64,000 bases of DNA from Gyrodactylus bullatarudis. Taxonomy: Eukaryota > Platyhelminthes > Monogenea > Gyrodactylidea > Gyrodactylidae. Made by a program: the position numbers and the translations under genes. Shown here one piece after another: positions 36,625 to 50,275 of this stretch (position 1 is its first letter; every line of letters starts with the position of its first letter). The notes below the pieces were generated by a model. The model was not told the DNA's origin. It saw nothing but the letters and a program-made list of their open reading frames with translations, and did not search any database. Location of the stretch: positions 323,690 through 387,689 of the forward strand of contig SSNU01000127.1 in NCBI GenBank assembly GCA_012064415.1, given 5' to 3'.

Positions 36625-39600
36625 CTATGGGAATAAATATTAACATTTCATATATATCAAATCTAGATAATCTAAAACTGAAATAATAATAATTACATTT
36701 TGGAATTATTATCAATTTTAACCTCTGATAAGAAGATAAAAAGGATCTATGATCATAAAATAACTAACTATACATCTCCAAGTTTATTCATCTGAATCAA
36801 TTAAAAATTCTTTTTAGTAGGAATGATCACTTTAGAAAAGTTTTATACGCTACGAATAGATTTTAAGGGAAAATTTGTAGAGGGATCAACTTTTAGGTAA
36901 AAACCTTGACTCTCTGACTTCTCAGTGAGAAGTTCTCATTATTTAGTAGTATTTTTTCAGAGTTGAATCGTTTGGATAAATCCCTCTCTTTAAAGTTTAG
37001 AGAGGTGGCTTGATTGATATTCAATTTCAAAACGTTTTTGAATTTTATAGCAAGTTTATTGAGATTCTCAATTTGAGATAGTGGTGATGTTAATTTTAAA
37101 ACAAACATCGTTCAATTACAGATTTTTTTTTTCGATTTAGCGTCAGTAAATCTTTCGTCCTGATGAAAAATTTCACGTTTTCATGCAAGGCTCTGAAAAG
37201 TTTCAAATTCAACAGCAAACTAATCTCAATAATAATAGGTTTTAATTCAACAAGAAATGTATTATTTTGTGTCTATCACTGAATTGTGTATGATATTTTA
37301 AAAATCATATGAAATTACAGAAAATAAACATGTCACAATAGTGGAGATATCTCTCCCTATTCAATCTGTTCACAATCATAAGAAATAATGGATCTTGATC
37401 GGTGGGAAAAATAATATACACATGCGTAAAATAATCAAATACGGTTTAATAATGAGAAAAACTCGACAATGGGAGAATTTTTTTTTGTTTTTTTTTTGGG
37501 TTTTTTTCTCTATCATTAAAAATAATTAATCACTACCAAGAGAGACACCAAGTTTCAGTTTGCAGATTTCGGAAGTTCGGTCAATTTTGATCAAATTAAT
37601 CGGCAGTTAATAAAATGGTACTGAGTTTTAATCAAGTTTTTGTGAGTATGTTACAGAAAATCTGGGTAATTTATCGTATTTTGAAAGTTATCGTAAAATT
37701 GTCTTAGAATTGCTGGCCTGTTAAGTTTGCCAAACACTAGTCTATCTTGAATGTCTTGTTTAGATTTTTCCTTTTTTGAAGTTTAAAGACTGGTGACCGA
37801 AATTCGATACCTCAAAGTTATTAATGATATGACGAGGGTTTATTAACTAAATTCACTAAAGACACACTGTAGTAATACTGAAGGTTAAATATTAGGATAT
37901 AAAACTGTAACTCTATGCTTTTTTGAAGTTGTATAAAGACTCACTCTGAGAATTTTCCTCCTCTCTTGCCTAGCCCATACCATAAATGCATTCATCGGAC
38001 GCTTAATATGAGAACGCTTTTGACAACGATTGCACTGATCATCTCCATTTTTCACATGTTGGCACATGGCCTGAGATTTTGTATTGGTGTCGCCATGATT
38101 TGAGTTCTCGCCATCAGTGAGATCACGAATTATTGAGGATGACTTTGGCCAAGAAGCTGCCGATTCATGTTTTGAGGAATTTGGTTCGCTAGCGTCTGGC
38201 CGATTATTGAAATATTTTTCAATTGGTAAGGGATTCGCAGTGGGAACTGGCTTTGTTAGAAAATCTAAGTTGGTCATGGACATTGGATTCTGAGAGGCTA
38301 AATTGGGAATGCTTTTAGATTGAGCTTGCAATGAATTGATACACTGGAAAACTGATATTCTCGATAGAAACTGGTCAGAGGTCTTTTCTTGTTGTATTGA
38401 GGAAGTTTCTGGAGGCATTCCAACAGAGTATTGGGGCAGTATCTGGGATGCATGGTTCATGATAATTTCGCTCAAGTTGTGCAAAATTCTATTAGAGCTC
38501 TCATTGTTGAGGTTATTCTTGTTAGTACCTTATGAAAAAAGGTTATCGATTTAAAAAATGAAGAAATGAATTTTTATATAAAGCTAATTTGACATGATGT
38601 TGAGATTCTATGATCTTTACTAAAATTTAAACTTGAAGATTATAATTTTTGAGTAAAGTATCAAAATTTATATTCTGGTAAAAAAACAACAGTAGAGGCA
38701 TTTAGTTTCATTGTAAAGATTTCAACCAGATTTAAATTTAACAAACGCTTCTTGGCTATTTCGGATGCTTATCGATATCGAGATCAATTTTAATCCGTTG
38801 ATTCGACTCGCATGGCAGTTAATATGATGAAAATTTGCCTCTAAACTGGTCCAGATGGGGCTTGTCGACCAATTAAAGCTGGTCCTTATTTCGAGCATTA
38901 ATTAATTTGGATAATTTATAAGATAAATTTTCATCTTACTACTTATAACCGATCATAGTTTCTTACGTAATTTTCAAGAGTCATTTTTGAAGTTATATTT
39001 GGGTTCAATTTTAGGTATATATCTCTCCTAGGTCTACTCACCAATAGATTCATTCGGCTGCACTGAGTTAAGATAGTTGTGGAGGATTTCTGAGGGATTC
39101 TGAGACGACTGAATTTGATTAATTAATTGCAATATTGGAGATTCATCCTGAGAAAAATTAAGAGAAAATTATTAACAAAACATTTTCCTCGAGTTATCCA
39201 CATTCATTTTCTTATTATTCTCTTATATAAGGATTCCACTTGATGTGTCAGTTATTTTTGAGATTTTGGCACTCTTGATAAAGGAAGCTTAATTCATTCA
39301 AATATACAAAATTTTAATTATAATTTAAACGGAAATAATTATAACATGACTAATCTAATTTTATCTGGGTTTTTACAAGAATTATACATCTTCGAATAGA
39401 CCATATCATTCCACTATTCATGAAACTCTACCTCTGATTTTTCATTCTAGTATTCCTGAAACTCTCTTGGTTATTTAAAAAAATGATGACCAGAGCAGAG
39501 TATTGAAAAAATTTCGATAAGTTAGGGATAGCTTTTAACACAGTTAATATAATAATAATAACCTAGTTAATATGAAGATGGGAATTTATGATTTTTACAA

Positions 39601-42454
39601 AATTCTTAATTTTTTCATCAAGGAATCGAATTTGATCAAAATTTTTTAGAATCTAGATCACGAGGCCTTCTTTCACGATAAAGAGAAAAATAATTGGAAA
39701 AAATCAATTTTTAAGGAAAATACGGCAAATTTGAAATCATGAAATAGCGCCAAATTCCCGTTTTTTTGAACTTTGAGTTGAATAATTTTGCTGATTTCCA
39801 TGTGAAGGAGTGGTCAAAAGTTGATTTTCAGGATCACAATTAGTCAAAGAAATTAAATATGCTGAATCTGGTTTTCATATTAACTAGGTTTATATAGAGG
39901 TAGTAAAGCTATTCGTTATGAAGATGAGAACTCACTATTGTCACAAAAAACTCAATCCCAAAAATATTCATTCTGACAAAAATAGGCCAAATATTTTAAA
40001 GGGCAGAATTTCTCTTTTAACGTTTGAGCTCGAATCTTTTTGTTGGTTTGAAGCGATGAAATACTGAACTTGAGACAACTTATTCGAATTCGGCCATCAA
40101 GGTTGGGAGAAATTCTTTAATCAATTCAATTAAGAATACGATAGAATTCTCATCTTGAAATTAACTACCTTTATGATGAATATTTTGTATGGTAAAAAAT
40201 TCTGATAAAGCAATAAAGCTCTGTTATTGCGTAACAAATCAAATTTCATCAAATGGACGCATAGTTCATACAAACATTGTTATTCTTATCTTTTTTTTTC
40301 AATTGACCTCATCTAATGACCGTCAAGTACTAATTAACTTTACATAAAGGTCTCTCTTTATCAAAACCTTTATTCAATCACAATATTGTTTCAGCATAAA
40401 AAATAATATAAAAATTGTCAAATTTTACGTTGATATTAATTGTCAAATCATCCGCCTTGTTATAAATATTGTATATGGTTGTTTAACAATAAAAAAACTT
40501 TAGTTCGGTCACACTTTTTATCAGAGATCATTATATAGAATCAAGACACTTGTTTTATTTTTTGATGAAAAAATTACATTAACTTGACAAAAGATGGTAT
40601 TCTTAGAAATTACAATAGCTGAAATTCGTAATATTTGGTGGTTAATCAAAAGGAGAAAAAAGCGAAACACTCACAAAGTTAACATTTGATCCAAATGAAG
40701 TCCTCGAAAATGCTCCGTTAGCTGGAAAGAACTTGGTCATGTTATCACACGAGTTTTGATTAAGTTTATTCTGTTCTACATTAAGAAGGAGGTTTTCTTT
40801 GAAATTTTGCCATATCATGTTATTATTTTCAGTATTGTTCATGCTAAATTGCTCTAGATGAGGGGGTGACTGAGTTGTATCAAGTTTGAGGTTGTTTGAA
40901 ATCTTTTCTTTCGCACGATCCCTTGTAAGATCTAGTCCGTTCTCTTCGATTTGATCTGAAATGCTCTCACTCTGGTCATATAAGTAAAGTTTTATTGATC
41001 ATATTTTTGTAATGATATAATTAAGAATCTAATGAAACAGATCACAACTCAAAACTAAAAGTTACAATAATAACTCTATTATGATTTCGATTCATTTTTT
41101 AATTAAAAATTTTTGATGCTAAACTTAGTTCCTTGAAAATTCCCAGCGGAAGTAATGTTTTTTAATAGTAATTTTATAAATTGATTGTATAAAAACTGTG
41201 AAACAATTTTACTTGAAAAGAACTATAGATCTTGGCCCTCAATCTTATCTGACACACGTTCCAAATGTAAATTTGAAAATAAGTAGGAGTTTCAAAACTA
41301 ATGTGCATTTGGAGGAATGAATAAAAATTGAAACTTTTATTATTCAAACAGAATGCCATACCTCTTTTGTATTCCCATTGCTTGGATTGATCTTTCTTAT
41401 GGTTTCAAGCAACTCTTTGAGTTCATCAAATATCTGGGTTAAAATTGAAATCTTTTCCAGATTTGATAATTCTTGATGGAATGCCATTTGACGAATTGCT
41501 TTTATAATACCGAGAGTAAGGGAGGTTTTATCGATTCCTGAAAAAACCTAGAAATAAAAAAAAGTTGATTATCAACGTGCAATTTCTTTTATCAAGATCT
41601 CGAATATGACAAAGATTTTCTCCAATCCAACCCACCTTTATGGAAAGAAAAATATGTCATTTCTAAAATTTTGGACTGAGACCAAATTTGTCCTCCTTTT
41701 AGAATTTGAACTGGAAATTTATTAAATTTTGATTTGGGTTCTCAAGATTGAATTTAAGCAAGAAAATGTGCTGAGTGTGGGCTAAGGGTTCATGTGGATT
41801 CGAGAATGAACGGGTCTTAAAATTTTTTAATGGAAATACATTATGGTTTGTTTATTTAATTTTTAATCCTGAAAATCTTCTATCCATAAAGCTCTTAATT
41901 TAAAATCAATAAAAATTTGCAGTTCACAAAAATGGAAATTTGGCCCAAACTAAAATTTCCATATTTAAAGTTGTTCTCCTATTAGAAAAAGTGAATAATA
42001 TAGTCTGAATTCCAAAAAACCCCATTGTCATATGATGATAAAATTAAGATTTTTTCTAAAAATTATAGATTCCCAAAAGATTTCAACTCACGGATGGAGA
42101 TCTGGAAGAGTTCGACTCAAAAGAATTCTGATCATTGCATTCATTTGGGAATCCCTCAATGGACAAATACAGAGGAGGAGAGATAGACTGGCTATTCGGA
42201 GATGGAATCCTTGAAAAATATTCCACATTTCTATTTGTTCTCGGCATGATTTTTTCAGAATCTGAATTCTCTCTTGGACTTGACATGGGATTATTAGGTG
42301 GCAGTGGTGATATTGAATTTCCATTGGCCAAAAGGAATTCTCCTTTATCATGGTTAGTTTTGTTATTATTCCTATTAGCACATTGATCAATCGTGTTTTC
42401 ATTTGTTTTACAACGATATCTCATTCGTTTCTTGGGCAATTGAAAGTTGCTCTC
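36298..42454 (-). CDS. SoxD: SoxD-family HMG-box transcription factor (six exons, 5' end not seen)
   Basis: In transcript order the exons are 42454-42092, 41547-41362, 40971-40675, 39147-39042, 38528-37945 and 36624-36298. Donors are GTGAGT or GTATGG, and acceptors follow T-rich tracts. All phases agree, including the phase-1 junction between 39042 and 38528, giving a 620-codon open frame to the stop. The HMG box starts with [14 protein letters not shown] near the end of the fifth exon. It continues in the last exon with [21 protein letters not shown] and the SoxD-typical RPKR.C..DGK.(L/V)RI.EYK stretch. SoxD proteins bind the DNA minor groove and dimerise through an N-terminal coiled coil. 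The Leu-rich exon at 41362-41547 may be part of that coiled coil. The first visible exon starts after a good acceptor, so upstream exons probably exist. The C-terminal tail after the box is short. Confidence 0.88.
37945..38528 (-). CDS. SoxD: SoxD exon with first half of HMG box
   Basis: This exon of 584 nt starts in phase 1 after TTTTTTCATAAG and ends at a GTGAGT donor. It encodes a Ser/Asn/Pro-rich linker, a CxxC-like stretch ([17 protein letters not shown]) and the start of the HMG box. The box is interrupted after KILR. Confidence 0.88.
39042..39147 (-). CDS. SoxD: SoxD small exon
   Basis: This 106-nt exon lies between an acceptor ending TTTTTCTCAG and a GTGAGT donor. It begins in phase 0 and leaves one base, which completes a Gly codon with the next exon. 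The encoded segment is Gln/Asn/Leu-rich. Confidence 0.75.
39555..39900. repeat. MITE copy inside a SoxD intron
   Basis: It starts TAGTTAATATGAAGATGGGA and carries GCGCCAAATTCCCG, GGTCAAAAGTTGATTTTCAG and a TATTAACTAGGTT end. It lies between the exons at 39042-39147 and 40675-40971. Confidence 0.6.
40675..40971 (-). CDS. SoxD: SoxD exon (linker region)
   Basis: This 297-nt, phase-0 exon has a GTGAGT donor and an acceptor ending GACCAG. It encodes an Asn-rich, probably disordered linker. No domain is recognised; it is placed by phase and position. Confidence 0.7.
41362..41547 (-). CDS. SoxD: SoxD exon with candidate coiled coil
   Basis: This 186-nt, phase-0 exon has an acceptor after TTTATTTCTAG and a GTATGG donor. 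It contains Leu-rich amphipathic sequence ([20 protein letters not shown]), consistent with the N-terminal coiled coil used by SoxD proteins to dimerise. Confidence 0.7.
42092..42454 (-). CDS. SoxD: Most upstream recognised SoxD exon
   Basis: This 363-nt, phase-0 exon ends at GTGAGT and follows TTTTTTTGACTAG. It is Ser/Pro/Asn-rich and basic at the start ([10 protein letters not shown]). An internal ATG sits at codon 11. The good acceptor argues that it is not the first exon. Confidence 0.65.
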
Positions 42455-43249
42455 CTAGTCAAAAAAAGAAGGATTTTATTATTCTTGTTTATTCAACGGA
42501 TAAGTTGTCATGGTTTTTCAAATTTCCTCACTTACTCTACCTACCTATCGAAAGTAGCAAACATTTGTGCTTAAGAAAAACAAAGGAAATTCTGACAATT
42601 TTTTCAAATCCCTAATTCACTTTGTAAAAGTGGCAAGCAAGCCTCTTAGCATCCAAGTTGTCAATTCGTAATTGGAAGAGGGGCTTGTTTTCATTCAAAA
42701 ATTCTAATTGCAAAACTTGTTGTATTTCTCTATGCCTAAAAAAAGCTGTACAGTTCGTACTGTAATTCTATAACAATCTGATACATAATTAGGATAAACA
42801 GTTAGAGATTTGAGTTAATGTAAATTGCAAGAGTAAATGAGAAATGTCCTCTCTATTTTCCTCAATAAAGGATCCTACTTTTCTCTAATTATGGAACGTT
42901 GGAAAAAAATAAACAAACAAACAGAATACATTGAATGTATTATTAATATGTAAAAAAAAGGATCATATTTATCAAGTTGTCATGACAATGATTATTATTT
43001 CATGTATACTTTGTTTACAATTCTCTATCGTCATTAGAAAACAAAGTGTAAAAGAGACTCTCTGAGATTCCATGAGAACTTTCTTACTTTTTATTCGAAT
43101 TTATTGCAAGTTTATTTTTTAACTGGCTGAAATTTTGATAAAAGAATGTTTTTTAGTAAGTATAGTATGATAAAATAATTGTTTTGTTACAAATATTTTA
43201 ATGTTTTTTTGTAATTTGAATAAAATATTTTTAAGAGAATATGTTCTAT

Positions 43250-43960
43250 TTTTGAATTTCGATTTGGCGCCAAATTTCCATTTATTGAACTTTGAGCTGG
43301 AAATTTCTATTGATTTGAAAGTCGAAGGATCTTCTAAAGAAGCTTTTTAGCATCAGAATTAGACAAGAAAGCCTATACCCACATTGAATTTCTGACTGAT
43401 CCACAATTTTCGAAATACTATTGATTCTCTAGTGAAAATGAGGAAAATAAATCGAAATTCAACTCCCGAATGGTCATGAGATCAACCTTTAAATCAGATT
43501 CAGCTAACTAACTCTTCCTTTCTATTCAACTTCTTTAGACCACTCTATCACTTTCATCCAAGGTTCGTCCGGGAACATACAACCACAAAGTTGCCAAATT
43601 TTGATTAAAACAAAATTTTTTATCAAGAGTTTTTTATATCTCTATAACGTTGAAAAAAATGCATGTTAGTTCTGCTATCAAATGATACGCTTCTCAGAAG
43701 CATACTTTTTCTTTTATTTGTACTAGGAGTGTTGTTCATTTTGAAGTATTATTTATATAATATTTGAAAAATCCCACATGAAAAATTCAAAATTATCATC
43801 AAATATGTGAAGTTTTTTGTTTTATTATTTCAAAAAGATGATATTTTCTACAAATGTGAACTCGCACTTTTCCGGATTTGGTCCTGGACAAAACTTACTT
43901 TCATCTATAATATTCGAATTCTTGATGGAAAAACTGAGAATTTTGTAAAAACCACAGAAT
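43250..43960. repeat. MITE copies upstream of the SoxD exons
   Basis: TTTGGCGCCAAATTTCC with GAACTTTGAGCTGG at 43260-43310 belongs to the foldback family. At 43918-43958 a right-end piece (ATTCTTGATGGAAAAACTGA, ATTTTGTAAAAACCACAG) follows. Confidence 0.45.
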
Positions 43961-45657
43961 AACGGTCAAGTAAATGAAATTTTCACTTGATTCTATGGGA
44001 TATCAAATAAGTCTATTTCAAAGCATTATTATATTTAGAAAATAATGATTCAATGAGCAAGAAATACATTGTTTTGGCACAAAAAAAGTGTTGATTAATA
44101 ATGAGATTATGCAATTTCACTTGTATTTCAGAGAGAATAGACAAATAATAATATGAGTAGTCCAGATAAAGAAATTAGCTCTTGTTTTTTTCTTCTGCTA
44201 ATGAGCCCACACTGTGTAATAATAATTATTATAATAGAAGAATAGGGATTTTTCTTATCCTCAGGTACACTTACTCTTTTATTAAAGATATTTTTTATTC
44301 AATAAATAAGTTATCGAAAGAATTTCTAGTTCCTCATTTTTTTCCTTTCAATAATTTTCCATTTGGGTTACATTTGATTACTATATTGAAACAAAATGCA
44401 ATTCAGATTTACATTTCTACACACATGTGTGGACACACCCATGAATAATAAAAAGAAGCTAAAATGTTTATTATTTATCCCTAGATTAATAGGCATTTGA
44501 GCAGTGGAGGAGAAGGGGTTCATCATTTTACAATCGTGAGATGAAGGGAGGACTCAAGAAATGCACTTAAATCATAAATGTATGTCTCTTCAATGATGCA
44601 TTTACCGACCAGAATATCCCCTCAAGGAAAGAAAGTGTTATTTGTCTTTTTTACATGCAGGGAAGGAGAGAGAACCAGTTAATAAATGGGAGGAGGCTAT
44701 TGTATGAGCATTAGTGCTACTAAATTAGTAGATAGATAATAAACAAATACTCTCTCCTTCCCCTTCTACAAAGAAATTAAAATGAAAATAAAAGTTTCCT
44801 TTGTTTACATGCGAAGAAGATCATATTCGAGTGTATAAAAAGCTATTATTATTCTTATTGTCCAGCAATAATGATTGACAGCCAGAAAACACTACTGCTA
44901 TGGAAATATTTTTTGAATTTTTGAGAAACAAGACAGAAACTTATTTATTATTGTTATTGGTCATACATACAATCATTAATAAAAAGTAAATTACAATGAG
45001 AAAGAAAGATGGAAAATAACTCACATTTAATAAATTCGAAGTAGACATTATAATTATCAGACAGGAGAGAGTTTCAGAATTGTAATTCCAAAGTAAAGAT
45101 TAAAATCATCGCAGTAAGCATATCGCATGAAATAATGAAACAGCTTTCTATTACATCCAATAGTTGAATAATGAAGAAATCTTTTTGATTGTTGACCTGA
45201 CAACAGACAATTTTCGTGGTGTATGGAGAGAATAGATTTGTGATAAAGGTTATAATACTCCTTTTTTATTATTTTATAGACAGTAGAAGAAGAAGAAGTG
45301 AAAAAGCGTGTTGAGTTTAATATTTTACTATCCAATGAGAGCAACAACCAATCAGAATCGAGAGTATTTTCATTTCAATGCACCCAATGTTAGCATTACA
45401 ATGATCACACACAATTCATTAACGCACATTTTCACGAATGAAAAATAATTCACAATTGAATGAAACTGAGATTCAACTGAATGTAGAAGAAAACAAATGA
45501 CATTATTATTGTGGGACTCTTAAAGTAAAAGCTTGGCGGTATAATGAGAATGATTTGATTTTCCTTGTAGGGCAAAAACCACATGTCCACAACGTGCTGA
45601 CTGGCTAAAAATATTCCCATATTGCATTGCATTGTTATAAGAGAGTACAAATGTGCT

Positions 45658-45679
45658 TTCCTCTCTCTCTCTCTCTCTG
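45658..45679. repeat. (CT)n microsatellite
   Basis: About ten CT units. Confidence 0.85.
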
Positions 45680-47761
45680 TGAGAGACCCAAAACTATTAT
45701 TCAGGGACAAGGAATTCTATTAAAACCTTGTATTTAGACTACTATACTCTGTGATGAAAAAACTTGTACTACAACGATTACATTCATCACTGCATAATAC
45801 ATAATAATATTGCATGTCTAAATGTTTTTCTCTTCTCTGTGTGTTCCGGTGGAGTTTTTAGTAATTTTTTTCTATTTTGCCTTAAAATAAACATGAACAA
45901 AAGCAACAGTTTGTAGGGAAACAGCTTGAAATTTTTGATTCTATTGTTTCATCATCCAGAATTGAAATTTTCAATTTAAACCGTTTTTAAAATATCTCTG
46001 TATTATCATATCATCGATTGTGAGCATTAAGAATTTCTCAAACTCAACAATATTTCAAAGAACCGATCATAAATCATACAACTATGCAGTAGATATATTT
46101 ATTGCAAATTATCAAATTTTAGCCAAGGTGATTTTCTGATCAAGCTTGAAGAGACGATTCTAATCATTTATAGAATGTACGGTCTTACTGATGTATTTTA
46201 GATTGAGAAACAAAAGAGGTGAAAATATTTTATTAACTTTAATGCAAGGAAAAATATTCTTGATTTTTATTTACACAATTTTTCACGTATTAGTAGTCAA
46301 ACAAGCCTACTACAGAATTTTGATCAGAACAAAGCTTAAAAATCAACATTTCATGCTCAAGGGAACTAAAATATCCTAAGTTGCTTAAAAGTAGTATCAT
46401 CAACTTTTGCTGTTGAATGAAAAAATTGAAACTTAAATCTTAGTTTCCTGCTTTTGGCAAAAAAAGCAAGCTATGGAGTAAGATTATCGATGGATTATAT
46501 TAAATTCGTTTAAGCAGTTCATCTTTAATAATCTGGATGAAAAGTATATAGTATTTTTAGAATAAACTGACATAGTACCCTTTTTTCCATAATTATAACG
46601 TTATTTTTAATGTTAAAAGTAAGAAACCCATTAAATGACCATGATGCTTAGAATTTTAGAATTGTCGATATTTGCTTCAGTATGAAATGCTTGTTATAAA
46701 ATTTATAGTTGGTAATTTTGGAATCAAGATCTAATAATCCAATTAATCGAGACAGGCCTCTGACAAAAGGCTTTGAGAGATTATTATTCTATATCAACCT
46801 GGTAACTTAAATTGGCTGAGTTTTTTCCTGTTCAAAAGGCATAAAACTGACATTTTGTTCACTGACCTAATTCCTTACCAATCAATCTATCAAAATTGTA
46901 AATATTTCAAAATACAAATGGTTATTTGAATGTTTGCGTCTTGTAATTGTGATCGAATGATACTTTGAAAGGTAAAATTGAATCTTTAAGCTTATGAATA
47001 GAATAAAAATATTTCTCTTTCCAAAGTATCAAAATGTAGAACCCTCTTCATGTAAAAATTATTTTTCTATTCCCATAATTATAGAAAAGGCTGAATCAGA
47101 TTTTCTTAAAGTGGAAAAGAGGTTGACGTCAAAGGAAAGAAAAAAAATTCTTGTTTTCTTTTTTAATTCACTAAAGGCACATTAGTTAACAAAATGCATT
47201 CTTTACCGATTTATAGTCATTTCAAAGCATGAATTAGCCTATTTTGATTTCGAATAAGTGAAAACTTTCCTAGCTGAGATATTCTGACATGAATTATGGA
47301 TTCAAGTCTATAGTAAAGACGCAATTTTCAATGAAGCAGAAAGAACTCTTCATAAAATAAATCAACAATCAAACAGTATTACTGCTTTTCACGTGTATAG
47401 GACTTGTTTCTCAAGGTTTAGCTTTTTATTTGTGTGTCAAAATGGTTTATTTTAATTAATCTAATAATTTCATCATCGGCATGCGTTTTTTTATGAAAAT
47501 GAAACTTTAAAATGACATTAAGTAACACTAATGAACTCTAAACGTTATTATAAGAAAAAGTGACATGACAAATATACAAGGAGACTCAATAATTTCACTT
47601 GATTTGATGATCAAAAAAGTTGCTAATATAACATTCAGACTATTGGAAGAAAATCAGAATATTTAAATCTAGGAATAGTTGAAATAAAAAATGAACCAAT
47701 TAAAGGGTTTTAATGTTTTTAATGTACTCAAGCTAAAGACTCAATATTTTTATTATCAATA

Positions 47762-47912
47762 AGTAAAGCTAGTTGATATGAAGATGAGATGTTTGCTATT
47801 TGTGCAGAAAAACTTGATATTTTCTTTTTTCTGTGAATCCGGAAAAAAATATCGAGCATTTTGTAAAAATAGTAAATTCTTATCTTCATGTCAATTAGGT
47901 TTATGTAGAAAT
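47762..47912. repeat. Short MITE of the same end type
   Basis: It starts AAAGCTAGTTGATATGAAGA and ends ATCTTCATGTCAATTAGGTT, an inverted pair, with only about 110 bp between. The right half (TCTGTGAATCCGG, AAATAGTAAATTCT) recurs at 11668-11745 and 56993-57065. Confidence 0.7.
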
Positions 47913-48194
47913 TTCAGATTTTAAACATAACCCACTAGCAAAGTGTTGTCACAGGTTATGAATTTTACTTGATAAAGTTTGGCTTCTTAACGTTAGTTTT
48001 CAGATAAGCAAGTGTCAATTTCATGAAAGAGCCAAAAACCATTCAACTGACTGACGAGACGAGATGCATATACATCTGCCACTGTGAATTGAATATTATT
48101 TGGCCCTCTCATGGAATTGAGACTTGCTTATCCGAATAATATCATCTAGAAGACAAACTCTAGTTAGAGTTCATACGGATGACCAGTAATCCGA

Positions 48195-48360
48195 CTTTTT
48201 CAATCTTTGAGCACAATATTGTTATCGATTTCGATGATTTTGATCAATTCAATGCAAGTAAATTTTTAGGGTCAACATTGGAAAAAGAATTCAAATTCGC
48301 CTAGAAAAGATATCTTCCTGATGGGAAAGTTTAAGATGTCAGGTTCAGGCATGACGAATA
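48195..48360. repeat. Second palindromic family, diverged copy
   Basis: TGAGCACAATATTGTTATCG followed by ATTTCGATGATTTTGATCAA corresponds to the inverse of the 56800-56870 core. Confidence 0.45.
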
Positions 48361-49466
48361 TGACGAATTTTTATTTTCTTCTATTAAGTTAATTTAGATA
48401 AAAAATGTTTTATATACACATGAAGCATTTTCAAAAAAATTGTAACAATAGTCAATGATAAAACTTAATCATATATTAGAGAATTAAATGTAATTTTATT
48501 TATAATTAAGGATCAAATATGCTTGCGTCGAATTAAAACTGGCCAGTCTTCAAGTCTTCAGATGAATAATTTCTGAACCAGTTCTGCAACGTTTGATATG
48601 AATTAAAATTGTCTATAAATTAATTTTTGTAATTATATAATGCTTTTTAGCTAAATTATAAATTAGATTTTCAAATTACATAACTACTTACAAGGGATAT
48701 AATGACAAAGTTAAGTTTAATTTTAGTTTAGCCAGATTTACATTTCTCTCATTTATTTTGGATATCCGAAAACACTCTGTAAATGTTTTTGAGATTTTGG
48801 TTCTATTCCAGCAAAGCTATTTTAGATGAATGTATGAATTTATGATTTTTCTCAAATCTCAAATTTTGATCAAGGTCTTAAAATTTTTCAAAGATTCATT
48901 AAAATGAAAAGGCACAATTTCACTGATTTAGAAAAAGTAATCGAAATTAAAAAATTGAGATTTTTTATAATAATCATAAATTCCAAAATTCAATTTAAAA
49001 AATATTATATTTGAGTAATATAGATGAATCTATCAGTAAGAATAATAAAATAACTCCTGAGGAGAGAAGAGTAGGGCAATTAATTTTATTACAGTCTTGT
49101 TATTTCACGGTCAAGAAATGTATCCTCATCTTTTCTGTTATTGACAAAGAATATAAATCATACATTTCTTACACCTTCTTCATTAGAATACTTTGAGAGT
49201 CCATTGGAAAGAAAAGAGGACTCATTTGAAGTATAATGATCTGAAATGGAGACTTTGTAGTTGGGAACAGTACTCAGTAAGCGATATTTATTAACGGACA
49301 ATGTCTGTAATCACCTGATCTTGTTATCTATACACCAGTTAGCATGTATAAACGTTAGTCAAGCTATATTTTCTGACTCTGTATTTGAAATAGAAATGGA
49401 TATTTTAGTGTAAATGAGTTATCTCTTATCCTCAGAAATGGGCAATCACTTTTCTTTTTCTACACA

Positions 49467-49480
49467 GACACACACACACA
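49467..49480. repeat. (AC)n microsatellite
   Basis: About seven AC units. Confidence 0.8.
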
Positions 49481-49924
49481 GAATTTTAACACGAGAGTGA
49501 GGATGAGAAGATAAAAAGAGATACATTGAGGAAAAAACAGTAAGCTTAATTGACGCAACGTTTACTTTCAAGGTTACTATGACAATTGGGAAAAAAATGA
49601 TAAAGAAATATGTCAATAGGGATTTCTTCTTTTCCCTTACATTTCAATTACCAATGTTTTTTCTATGATTTCCTAAAACTAAAATTGAAAATCAATTAAA
49701 ATCTAGATTGCTTTGTTTTTAACCATATTCGGTTAGTGAAGATCCAGGTGATCTCTTTAGACTTTAGATGAGAAAATTCAGTAACTCATCGATAAAATAT
49801 TTTTCAACTTAGTATACATGAGAATTCACTGTAGTCAATATCTTTTTCCGGTTATTTAGAAACAAATTTTGATCATATTATGAAATGGTCATATGAGTTG
49901 ATGAAATAAAACATAATTTCTGAA

Positions 49925-50275
49925 AATACTACGAATTCCCCAAAATGCGCACTTATTCAACTTTTGAGCTCAAAATTATCCTCGATTTCGAAAATTTAAA
50001 GCGATTCGATGCACATATTTCAGATTATCATTAAACGAAAAATACAAATTTGTCCATATAGCTTGAGAGAAACTTGGTATTTTCAAGTGAAAAGTTTAAT
50101 TGTTCGATTTCCCATAAGGATGACAAATTTTTGTGAACTTGATTCGGCGAATTCGAATTCTTCGCCTAATGATAATCCAAAATGTCATTATTGAATTGTA
50201 TCAAATCTTCGAAATCGATAAAAATTTTGAGCTCAAAGGTTTAAAAAGGGGGAATTTGGGGAAATCCGTAAAATA
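49925..50275. repeat. Second palindromic repeat family, foldback copy
   Basis: GAATTCCCCAAAATG, CAACTTTTGAGCTCAAAATT and CGATTTCGAA near 49930-49995 return inverted at 50200-50270 (TCGAAATCGATAAAAATTTT, GAGCTCAAAGG, GGGGGAATTTGGGG). The right half recurs at 56700-56890. Confidence 0.6.

Larger units (their letters stand above)
42460..47760. other. Probable SoxD upstream intron or intergenic DNA
   Basis: The acceptor at 42455 implies transcription from further right. No 5' exon could be identified with confidence. MITE pieces and a CT microsatellite occur. Confidence 0.35.

Noticed and set aside
42135..42386. Plus-strand frames opposite the SoxD exon
   Set aside because: They are shadows of the minus-strand exon, which has consistent phases and splice sites.
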